From the NCBI GenBank assembly GCA_043819345.1, contig JBDREX010000041.1, positions 1 through 14,168 of the forward strand: a stretch of 14,168 bases of DNA, given 5' to 3'. The translations under genes and the position numbers were made by a program. The stretch's first letter is position 1. Each line of letters starts with the position of its first letter. Positions 7,220 to 12,657 of the stretch are shown piece by piece. The stretch is from CAYRDK01 sp043819345. Lineage in GTDB: Bacteria; Omnitrophota; Gorgyraeia; Velamenicoccales; Velamenicoccaceae. Below the pieces are notes generated by a model that was not told where the DNA came from, made no database searches, and was given only the letters and a program-made list of their open reading frames with translations.

Positions 7220-7817
7220 ACTTTTGAGTATTTTTAAGTTTGTTCTGGCGATTTTATTATTTCCTTTGATGATTAGCACAACAGGAGCTTTTTGGAATAA
7301 TTTATGTTTTGTGGGAGCGGGTATTTCTTCAGCTTTTGGTTGGGGCGTCGCTTCTTATTTAATCCTCCATATTCTTTTGTTTGAACCTGTTGAGGTTTTT
7401 GACAAAGGCAAGAAGATATCTGAAAAAGCATTAGGGGTTTTTTCACCGCTTTTCAAGGTCACGGGTTATTGTGTCCCTCTTTTTACGATTCTTTCATTTA
7501 TTTTTTATGTATTGGCTTCGCATTTTTGGAAAGGGATAGAGTTGCTTCCTTTTTTTACGTTTTTGGCGGCTTTTACCTTTGCTATGCATATAGCGCTTAC
7601 GGCCAGGGCGCTGCGCAAGAAGACCCCGGGTGTCCTAAAAGAGAATTATCTTTTTTCTATTTTTTTCGTTTATCTCGTCAATATTGTGATACTGGCCGCG
7701 GCGTTTAATTTTTTAACGCAGGCTTTTTCTTTTTTGGATTTTTATCAAAATTCTGTTTTATCGGCTAAATCTATTTATGTAACTGTTTTCACGCAGTTGT
7801 TTGTCGTGAGTAGGTGA
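7209..7817 (+). CDS. Small polytopic membrane protein of unknown function
   Basis: I do not recognise this 202-residue protein. It has about five hydrophobic segments, near residues 7-25, 32-55, 82-105, 110-130 and 148-170, with short polar links such as EPVEVFDKGKKISEKA and RALRKKTPGVLKEN, so it is an integral inner-membrane protein. The start is a TTG at 7209 that overlaps the serS stop by 11 nt, with GGGAGG at 7192-7197 inside the serS end; this points to translational coupling with serS. A later TTG at about 7224 is possible. No catalytic motif is apparent. It ends 4 nt before the tRNA-Ser gene. Confidence 0.75.
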   Translation: MKDKLLSIFKFVLAILLFPLMISTTGAFWNNLCFVGAGISSAFGWGVASYLILHILLFEPVEVFDKGKKISEKALGVFSPLFKVTGYCVPLFTILSFIFYVLASHFWKGIELLPFFTFLAAFTFAMHIALTARALRKKTPGVLKENYLFSIFFVYLVNIVILAAAFNFLTQAFSFLDFYQNSVLSAKSIYVTVFTQLFVVSR

Positions 7818-7821
7818 TTTT

Positions 7822-7911
7822 GGAGAGTTGCTAGAGTGGTTGAATAGGGCGGTCTCGAAAACCGTTGTGGCGGCAACGCTACCGAAGGTTCGAATCCTTC
7901 ACTCTCCGCCA
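7822..7911 (+). tRNA. tRNA-Ser (anticodon CGA), CCA encoded
   Basis: A complete type II tRNA fold is visible: acceptor GGAGAGT 7822-7828 with ACTCTCC 7901-7907; D stem CTA/TAG 7831-7847; anticodon stem 7849-7853 / 7861-7865 with loop CTCGAAA and anticodon CGA at 7856-7858, reading UCG; a long variable arm (GTGGCG-gcaa-CGCTAC, 7867-7882) diagnostic of Ser/Leu/Tyr; T stem GAAGG/CCTTC around TTCGAAT; discriminator G 7908 and genomic CCA 7909-7911. It marks the left border of the island and is the likely integration target. Confidence 0.97.
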
Positions 7912-7940
7912 GCTTATTTTTGTAAGTCATAACTTATTGA

Positions 7941-7969
7941 TTGACAACAAAATACAAAACTGCTACAAT
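7941..7969 (+). promoter_or_regulatory. Near-consensus sigma70 promoter at the island edge
   Basis: TTGACA (7941-7946) and TACAAT (7964-7969) are exactly 17 nt apart. Start of transcription is expected near 7976, which coincides with a small ATG frame. It drives the leader of the first cargo gene and may once have served the integrase. Confidence 0.75.
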
Positions 7970-7976
7970 TCTCACA

Positions 7977-8027
7977 ATGGGCCTGTGCCCATGTTGCGCC
8001 CATAAGGTTGGGTTGAAGATGTGGTGA
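7977..8027 (+). other. Possible 16-residue Cys-rich leader peptide
   Basis: A short frame from the ATG at 7977 reads MGLCPCCAHKVGLKMW and stops at TGA 8025-8027. It would be leaderless because the predicted transcript starts at about the same base. ATGGGC (7977-7982) can pair with either of two GCCCAT copies (7987-7992, 7998-8003). Function and translation are unproven; it may be a decayed zinc-ribbon fragment. Confidence 0.25.
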
Positions 8028-8062
8028 AATTGTGGCGATTAAAAAAATCATAAGACACCAAT

Positions 8063-8094
8063 AAAGCAATCCCAAAATCGGGGTTGCTTTTTTT
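8063..8094 (+). terminator. Intrinsic terminator / attenuator before first cargo gene
   Basis: AAAGCAATCCC (8063-8073) pairs with GGGGTTGCTTT (8080-8090) over 11 bp with one G:U, 6-nt loop, then a T-run at 8088-8094. It stands between the promoter at 7941-7969 and the ribosome binding site at 8099-8104, with no room for another promoter, so the next gene depends on read-through. Confidence 0.8.
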
Positions 8095-8107
8095 ATTTGG
8101 AGAGTAT

Positions 8108-8659
8108 ATGAAAGATGAAAAGATAAAATTTAAAAAAGAATATGAAATACAATACAATAAGCTTCTTGAAGAATTAGGTCCTGCAAATTTTAGGGTTTTC
8201 GATCCTGATGATTTTCCATTGGGAACGGCTAATGCTTCAGCTTTACATATTTGTGTTTCTACTAGTGCTAGCGGAATCATTAACATTCAAAGAGTTTCTT
8301 ATAAGGGTTTAGAATTGTTGTTAGATAGTCCAATCATTGTTCAAAGGGACGAAAGATTTTGTCAGCATGATGGATCGCCTCACTTTAATTCAGACGATCA
8401 AGTTTTCTTTGTAACAAAAAACGGTGATGTAGGGAGGATCCATAGAAAAGACTCTCCAGATCACTATATTGCAATTTCTACTTATGGGGGTTTGCAACAT
8501 ATAGCTCAAGCTTATCATTTACCAAAAGAAAAATTCGGACCCATCAGAAATTATATTGAAAATGGAGCTTTGATGCCTATTCGAATAGATTGTTCAGATA
8601 ATAAAGAAGCGAAGATCGTAGATATTACGAAAAGAAAGCAAAAGAGTGAAGAAGGGTAA
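8108..8659 (+). CDS. Island cargo protein, unknown, soluble, 183 residues
   Basis: I do not recognise this protein. It is 183 residues, soluble, charged at both ends (MKDEKIKFKKEYEIQ at the start, TKRKQKSEEG at the end) and has no signal peptide or membrane segment. A central region with FCQHDGSPHFNSDDQVFFVTKNGDVGRIHRKDSPDHY is rich in His, Asp and Cys, but no known motif is clear. The start is the ATG at 8108 with GGAGAG at 8099-8104; an upstream TTG at 8084 lies inside the terminator and is rejected. Its stop (8657-8659) overlaps the first copy of the integrase-start repeat. Defence or regulation is possible from position only. Confidence 0.75.
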   Translation: MKDEKIKFKKEYEIQYNKLLEELGPANFRVFDPDDFPLGTANASALHICVSTSASGIINIQRVSYKGLELLLDSPIIVQRDERFCQHDGSPHFNSDDQVFFVTKNGDVGRIHRKDSPDHYIAISTYGGLQHIAQAYHLPKEKFGPIRNYIENGALMPIRIDCSDNKEAKIVDITKRKQKSEEG

Positions 8660-8691
8660 CTCTTCGTTATAGAAATGGCAATTATTTATAG
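8653..8691 (+). repeat. Integrase 5'-end repeat, copy A (decayed fragment)
   Basis: The 29 bases at 8659-8687 match the integrase start region 10245-10273 at 27 positions. In the integrase frame 8653-8691 reads RVTLRYRNGNYL then stop, with the ATG changed to AGG. It overlaps the end of the first cargo gene in another frame. Confidence 0.85.
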
Positions 8692-8727
8692 AAAATTCAA
8701 TAAATGTGAGGAAGTTGTGACAGTAGT

Positions 8728-8733
8728 TATAAT
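8728..8733 (+). promoter_or_regulatory. Possible -10 element for second cargo gene
   Basis: A perfect TATAAT lies at 8728-8733, about 80 nt before the start codon. The -35 position (TGTGAG, around 8705-8710) is poor, so this is a weak call. Confidence 0.35.
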
Positions 8734-8755
8734 CAAGAAAACATTACATAAGGCA

Positions 8756-8792
8756 GTTCTCTGAATGCAGAGGGTTGTTTTTTTTGTTTTTT
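8756..8792 (+). terminator. Intrinsic terminator-like hairpin before second cargo gene
   Basis: CTCTG (8759-8763) pairs with CAGAG (8768-8772) around an AATG loop, extended by up to three G:U pairs, and followed by a long T-rich run (8775-8792). The ribosome binding site AAGGAGG is at 8795-8801. As with the first cargo gene, the hairpin directly abuts the translation signals. Confidence 0.55.
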
Positions 8793-8810
8793 AGAAGGAG
8801 GTTTGAGGCG

Positions 8811-9413
8811 ATGATAATATCAAATTTGTTTTTTGAATCATTTATGCCTGTATGTTTAGCGTTTTTGGGTGTTTTGATTGGAGGATTGTTTACTTTAAAG
8901 GGAGTGGAGAAAGCACACGAGCTTGATTTGAAAAGAGAGAGGAGTGCTGAGAAAAAACTGATAGATAGCTTCTTGCAGATGATTCGGACAGAATTAGAAG
9001 CTATATGGAGTCAATATCAGATTTCAATGGGGCGTCAAGTAGAGGCATTAAAAGAAGATCAGCCCTTATTGGTTATTTTTCCTGTTGCAGGGAATTACTT
9101 TTCTGTCTATGAAAACAATACTAATTTGTTGGGGCGAGTAAAAGAAGAAAATTTAAGAGAATTGATAGTTATAGTTTACATAAAAGCAAAGGCGATGCTT
9201 GATGCTTTTAAGCTGAATAATGAAATGATAAAAGAATTTGAGAAATTTTCTCGTGTGAGTCAAAATGAAACAGATAAAACGATTAAAGCTTTTTCCGATG
9301 CTCGATTGATTTCTTTAAAAGAATATGCTGCTTTGATTAAGAAAGGGCATAAGGAATTTAAAGATTCTATTCAGACGCTAATTGGAAGATTGAAGAAGTT
9401 GTTAGAAAATTAA
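8811..9413 (+). CDS. Island cargo protein: membrane-anchored, helical, unknown
   Basis: This 200-residue protein is not recognised as a named family. Residues about 9-30 (ESFMPVCLAFLGVLIGGLFTL) form one membrane helix, followed by a charged helical segment (EKAHELDLKRERSAEKKLIDSFLQMIRTELEAIW) and a mainly helical cytoplasmic part ending in a Lys-rich helix (HKEFKDSIQTLIGRLKKLLEN). Single-helix anchors of the LGVLIGGLFTLKGV type followed by a coiled coil are common in orphan proteins of mobile regions. The start is the ATG at 8811 with AAGGAGG 9 nt upstream; an upstream TTG at 8775 is in the terminator T-run. The TAA stop is one base before repeat copy B. Confidence 0.75.
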   Translation: MIISNLFFESFMPVCLAFLGVLIGGLFTLKGVEKAHELDLKRERSAEKKLIDSFLQMIRTELEAIWSQYQISMGRQVEALKEDQPLLVIFPVAGNYFSVYENNTNLLGRVKEENLRELIVIVYIKAKAMLDAFKLNNEMIKEFEKFSRVSQNETDKTIKAFSDARLISLKEYAALIKKGHKEFKDSIQTLIGRLKKLLEN

Positions 9414-9414
9414 G

Positions 9415-9471
9415 ATGGCTACTCTTCATCATAGAAATGGCAATTATTTTAATGATAATTTCTATAAATAA
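9415..9471 (+). pseudogene. Integrase 5'-end repeat, copy B: intact start, 18-codon remnant
   Basis: From the ATG at 9415 the sequence matches the real integrase start over 35 nt with two differences (9415-9449 against 10239-10273). The frame reads MATLHHRNGNYFNDNFYK and stops at 9469-9471, against MATLRHRNGNYF in the integrase. The part after 9449 is unrelated and folds as a hairpin (ATAGA 9431-9435 / TCTAT 9461-9465; AATTAT 9442-9447 / ATAATT 9455-9460). It is either a fragment left by cassette insertion or a small expressed peptide. Confidence 0.8.
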
Positions 9472-9496
9472 ATCTTCTTAGTGAATTGTTATTTAT
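9464..9496. repeat. AT-only inverted repeat in leader of third cassette
   Basis: ATAAATAA (9464-9471) and TTATTTAT (9489-9496) are perfect inverted repeats with a 17-nt loop, directly before the GGAGG sites at about 9499-9512. It could mask translation signals or be an operator; being AT-only it may also be chance. Confidence 0.35.
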
Positions 9497-9514
9497 TGGA
9501 GGCGGGGAGGAGAA

Positions 9515-9889
9515 ATGATTAATTCAAGAGTAAAAATTGATTATTTTGATCAAAATGAAAGTTTTGCTCAATTTCTGCCAAGGACTGGCACAGTTATTAA
9601 GCGACTAACAGATGAATATAAAAATGATAATTGGTTTTTGATTAAGCTTGATGAGCCATTTGATTATCAATGGAAAACGGGAGAAAATTTTCAGTTCAAA
9701 TTAATCAACATCGATAAATTCCTCATTCGTTCACGTATAAAAAACGAAGAAATTAATTCTCAGGATGGAACATCTGTTTTTATGATGTTTATACCAGATG
9801 AATCAAAATTGTCTGATATGCCTATAAAAATAAATGATTACGTCCAGGTAGCCTGGGGGTATGTAAAAATATTAGACAAGGAGGAATAA
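9515..9889 (+). CDS. Island cargo protein, unknown, beta-rich, 124 residues
   Basis: I do not recognise this protein. It is small, soluble and appears beta-rich, with repeated aromatic/hydrophobic strands such as TGTVIKRL, NWFLIKLDEPFDYQW, FLIRSRI, TSVFMMFIPD and DYVQVAWGYVKIL. There is no signal peptide or membrane helix. The ATG at 9515 follows a very purine-rich site (ggaggcggggaggag). The stop is immediately followed by the ATG of the next gene (9890), and an AAGGAGG for that gene lies within this one, so the two are translationally coupled and probably work together, for example as a soluble and a membrane partner. That pairing is an inference. Confidence 0.75.
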   Translation: MINSRVKIDYFDQNESFAQFLPRTGTVIKRLTDEYKNDNWFLIKLDEPFDYQWKTGENFQFKLINIDKFLIRSRIKNEEINSQDGTSVFMMFIPDESKLSDMPIKINDYVQVAWGYVKILDKEE

Positions 9890-10237
9890 ATGGGATTCGA
9901 TAGCGCAAAGACTCAAAATTTACGAGAGATCATAGCAACCAAGGGTGATCGGTTTGATACTTGGAATGATCCAGCATTTTGCAAGTTGGTAGATGCAAAA
10001 ATTGGGATTGAAATTTCAGATAAATTATTGGTTTTAGCTCAAGCTATGGGAGAAATTGGTCCTAGAATGCATACGGCTGTTGATAAATTAATTGTCTCAA
10101 ATGAAAAATTATCAGAGTCCAACTCGAATTATTCCAGAAGTATATGTATTTTAACATTGGTACTTGTTTTTGTAGGCGCTCTGCCTTATTTGGAGAATTT
10201 AATCGATTTGTTGTTAAAATTGATTTTTAAGGTTTAA
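9890..10237 (+). CDS. Island cargo protein with C-terminal membrane helix, unknown
   Basis: This 115-residue protein has a polar, mostly helical N-terminal part (DSAKTQNLREIIATKGDRF... KIGIEISDKLLVLAQAMGEI) and a C-terminal hydrophobic segment at about residues 86-112 (SICILTLVLVFVGALPYLENLIDLLLKLIFKV) that likely anchors it by its tail. No family is recognised. It begins at the base after the stop of the preceding gene, with AAGGAGG at 9878-9884. Its TAA (10235-10237) is one base before the integrase ATG, the same stop-N-ATG junction seen at repeat copy B. The soluble plus tail-anchored gene pair recalls two-component defence or toxin systems, but nothing in the sequence proves it. Confidence 0.75.
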   Translation: MGFDSAKTQNLREIIATKGDRFDTWNDPAFCKLVDAKIGIEISDKLLVLAQAMGEIGPRMHTAVDKLIVSNEKLSESNSNYSRSICILTLVLVFVGALPYLENLIDLLLKLIFKV

Positions 10238-10238
10238 C

Positions 10239-10273
10239 ATGGCTACTCTACGTCATAGAAATGGCAATTATTT
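10239..10273 (+). repeat. Integrase 5'-end repeat, copy C (in the intact gene)
   Basis: This is the functional copy of the triplicated segment. Copies A and B start 762-824 nt apart along the cargo. Any two of the three copies differ at two of the 29 shared positions, so none is a recent exact duplicate of another. Confidence 0.85.
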
Positions 10274-11267
10274 CATAGACTATCGTGTGAACGGTAGGCG
10301 TTTTCGCAAGAAAGTCGGCAGGTCAAAGAGGATTGCTGAGCTTGCTTTAAAAGATATTGAAGTCAAGGTTGCCAAAGGAGAACTAGGTTTTGAGGTTAAA
10401 GACAGCGATCTTGAAAAGCTCTTTGTAGAATTTCTGCAGTATTCACAAACTAATCATGCCCCGTCATCGCAAAAACGCTATCGAGCTATTTTAGACAATT
10501 TTAAATCTTTTCTTAAAAATTATCCCTATCTCACCAAAATATCTCATTTGATGCCAAAGCTTTTTGAGGACTATAAAGCCTTTAGAAAAGAGAATGAGGC
10601 CGCTAATAAGACCGTAAACATTGAATTGCAGACTTTAGGCACTATGTTGAATCTGGCTATTAAATGGGGTTATGCTACAAGTAATCCGGTTAAAGGAATT
10701 GGACGTCTTAAAGAAGACAACCACAAGAAGCCTCGTTTTTTAAGCAAGGAAGAGTGCAAACAGCTTCTTGAGGGTTGCGGCGATAATCTATATCCAATCT
10801 TTTATACCTTTCTCAATACAGGCATGAGAAAGAGTGAATTAGAGCATCTTGAATGGAGCGATATAGATTTTGAAAGACGCAAAATTAAAATACAGGTTAA
10901 AGATAATTGGAAGCCAAAGACTATAGAGCGGGAGATCCCCATTAATGACGGGTTGCTTGAGGTTTTAAAACAGCATAGGGCCAGCAGCCGGAATGGGTGC
11001 TCTTTTGTTTTTCATAAAAAAAGCAAGCCGATTGAACCAAACAGCCTCCGCAAAAAGCTTATGACAATAACAAAAAATTGTGGTTTTGCGGATGTAACAA
11101 AACTTCATTCACTTCGCCATACTTTTGCGAGCCATCTTGTGATGAATGGAGTAGATTTACCCACCGTCAAAAAGCTCATGGGCCACTCAGATATTCAAAC
11201 AACCATGATTTATTCCCACTTAGCCGATGAGCACGTGGATAAAGCGGTGGAGAAGCTTGTTTTCTAG
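10239..11267 (+). CDS. Tyrosine recombinase (site-specific integrase)
   Basis: This enzyme integrates and excises the island by strand exchange through a 3'-phosphotyrosine. The 342 residues include a short N-terminal arm-binding domain (MATLRHRNGNYFIDYRVNGR onward, about 1-50), a SAM-like core-binding domain (about 55-155) and a catalytic domain (about 165-342). The active-site set is complete: R197 (TGMRKSE), a probable K227 (KPKTIERE), H290 and R293 (LHSLRHTF), H316 (MGHSD) and nucleophile Y325 (TTMIYSHL). It lies about 2.3 kb from tRNA-Ser with the cargo in between and is transcribed away from the tRNA. No separate ribosome binding site is obvious; it is close behind the preceding stop and may be coupled. 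Its first 35 bases are the parent of repeats A and B. Confidence 0.96.
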   Translation: MATLRHRNGNYFIDYRVNGRRFRKKVGRSKRIAELALKDIEVKVAKGELGFEVKDSDLEKLFVEFLQYSQTNHAPSSQKRYRAILDNFKSFLKNYPYLTKISHLMPKLFEDYKAFRKENEAANKTVNIELQTLGTMLNLAIKWGYATSNPVKGIGRLKEDNHKKPRFLSKEECKQLLEGCGDNLYPIFYTFLNTGMRKSELEHLEWSDIDFERRKIKIQVKDNWKPKTIEREIPINDGLLEVLKQHRASSRNGCSFVFHKKSKPIEPNSLRKKLMTITKNCGFADVTKLHSLRHTFASHLVMNGVDLPTVKKLMGHSDIQTTMIYSHLADEHVDKAVEKLVF

Positions 11268-11320
11268 ATGTTGATTATTACAAAATACAGTGGTTATTGA
11301 TAAGAAAACGGGGGTAGAAA

Positions 11321-12061
11321 ATGAAAAAGCTATATCTATGGTTTATAATATCTATTTTCTTATTAGGTTGTGAACAAGATAAATATCAGATGATTAAAGG
11401 CGAAGATGGGAAGATTTATCGTTTAGATAAAAGAACAGGAGAAATGGTAGTAGTAAAAAATAATGAAATTTCATCTCTAGAAACAGTAGAATCAAAAAAA
11501 TTTAAAAAGCTATTAGAGGGGACATTAGAAACACCTGTGGATTGGCCAGTAATGCAGATGTCTGGCAAAGATCTTCATATGCGATTAAGAACTAGTTGGA
11601 GAGAAGGCAGACTTTATTACCAATTCATGGTTGCCCCTTATGCTTCATTAGAAAGAATTTGTGATAAAAATGAGAAAGATCCTTATTATGGTTTAAATTT
11701 TGGATTTACAATTTCACTTCTAGATAATAATGGTTTTGTGATTAAAGAAATTCCAATACGTCTTTTAACAATGCATCGTATAGTGGATGATAATGGTAAT
11801 GCAATGTCTCTTTCAGAAAATTCTAGCCTTGAATTACACAAGGGAGAATATGAAGCCATGGCAGGTTATTCTCCAACTTGGCTTTTGGATGTAAATTTAG
11901 TACAAGATTCTCAGCCAATTGGCAATCATGACATAGGAAAAAATATCCCAACTAGATATTCTTGGAGTAAGTATGATCCCAAGAATGGAAATACAAAATA
12001 TTACGATCAGAATGGTGTTTTATTAAGTCAGGTAGAAAATTTTTCAAAAAAGACCAAATAA
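11321..12061 (+). CDS. Predicted lipoprotein of unknown function
   Basis: The N-terminus is a lipoprotein signal: MKK, a hydrophobic stretch LYLWFIISIF, and lipobox LLGC with the modified cysteine at C17, so the mature 230-residue protein would be lipid-anchored outside the inner membrane. The first mature part has GEDGKIYRLDKRTGEMVVV, a pattern common near the N-terminus of small bacterial lipoproteins. The remainder looks beta-rich with no enzyme motif. The start ATG has GGGGG at 11310-11314. It follows the integrase by about 50 nt, is clearly AT-rich, and is probably island cargo. I do not know its role. Confidence 0.8.
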   Translation: MKKLYLWFIISIFLLGCEQDKYQMIKGEDGKIYRLDKRTGEMVVVKNNEISSLETVESKKFKKLLEGTLETPVDWPVMQMSGKDLHMRLRTSWREGRLYYQFMVAPYASLERICDKNEKDPYYGLNFGFTISLLDNNGFVIKEIPIRLLTMHRIVDDNGNAMSLSENSSLELHKGEYEAMAGYSPTWLLDVNLVQDSQPIGNHDIGKNIPTRYSWSKYDPKNGNTKYYDQNGVLLSQVENFSKKTK

Positions 12062-12123
12062 ACATACTTAATAATAAATTTTTTGTTGATGATTTCAGCA
12101 TGTAGATGAGAGGAGAGAAAGCG

Positions 12124-12525
12124 ATGCAAAGACGTGATGGTCATTATAATATGACTGAATGGCGAAATAAGCTTTGGGAAAATGATTCGAAGGTGCGTAA
12201 AATGGGGTGTTTTTTTATCGGGATAGCAATTTTTCTTGGATTTATGAGTATTTATCTTCCTCGAATTCAAGCTCTTAAAGGGGAAAATAAAATATTCTTA
12301 TTTGATATGGCGCCTATGGCGATGGTAACCTCATTTATATTTGGGTCACTTATGTTTGTCATGGGAAAGCGAGCGGAGAGATTATTAAGAGCAGATGAAA
12401 TAAGTCAAATTACTCTGTCTAAAATTCTAACGTATGTTATTTGCGTTGGTTTAGGCGTATTCATAGGTATTTATCTCCGCAATTGGATTATGAATGTAGG
12501 TTATATGCCAGATTCAAGTTTTTAA
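12124..12525 (+). CDS. Small three-helix membrane protein, unknown
   Basis: This 133-residue protein has three hydrophobic segments, at about residues 28-46 (MGCFFIGIAIFLGFMSIYL), 64-82 (MAPMAMVTSFIFGSLMFVMG) and 101-120 (ILTYVICVGLGVFIGIYL), with a polar N-terminus MQRRDGHYNMTEWRNKLW. The ATG at 12124 is chosen because AGGAGAG lies 6 nt before it; an in-frame ATG at 12106 would precede that site. No family is recognised. It lies between the lipoprotein and the PEP-CTERM gene, all on one strand. Confidence 0.72.
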   Translation: MQRRDGHYNMTEWRNKLWENDSKVRKMGCFFIGIAIFLGFMSIYLPRIQALKGENKIFLFDMAPMAMVTSFIFGSLMFVMGKRAERLLRADEISQITLSKILTYVICVGLGVFIGIYLRNWIMNVGYMPDSSF

Positions 12526-12540
12526 GAAAAATGAAAATTT

Positions 12541-12582
12541 AAATAAAGACGATTCTATGAATAAATGAAGACGGTCTTATTT
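12541..12582 (+). repeat. Imperfect inverted repeat after the membrane-protein gene
   Basis: AAATAAAGAC (12541-12550) and GTCTTATTT (12574-12582) pair with one bulged A around a 23-nt loop. No clean T-run follows, so a terminator role is uncertain. Confidence 0.3.
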
Positions 12583-12593
12583 AAGACTTAATT

Positions 12594-12622
12594 TTGGACA
12601 ATGAATTGTAATGTATTAATAG
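12594..12622 (+). promoter_or_regulatory. Weak candidate promoter for the PEP-CTERM gene
   Basis: TTGGAC (12594-12599) and TAATAG (12617-12622) are 17 nt apart. Both hexamers are poor matches, so this is tentative. Confidence 0.25.
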
Positions 12623-12657
12623 GGTCGCACCTAATTTAAAGCAAATAGAGGGGATGG

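Noticed and set aside
8025..8042. Recoded TGA that would extend the Cys-rich leader peptide to ...W-W-NCGD and complete a zinc ribbon
   Set aside because: TGA is a normal stop in several clear genes here (HAD at 3694-3696, the membrane gene at 7815-7817, the PEP-CTERM gene), and there is no selenocysteine or recoding signal.
7972..8286. Minus-strand 104-residue reading frame over the first cargo leader
   Set aside because: It runs antisense through the promoter, terminator and first cargo gene, has low-complexity content and lacks a ribosome site.
8659..10273. Three direct repeats as a CRISPR array
   Set aside because: Copies are spaced by about 760-820 nt with genes between them and match the start of a coding gene. 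There are no short spacers or cas genes.
12124..12160. A fourth copy of the integrase-start repeat at the start of the membrane-protein gene (RRDGHYNMTEW resembling HRNGNYFIDYR)
   Set aside because: The nucleotide match is short and broken, about a dozen of 16-19 bases, so it is probably chance.
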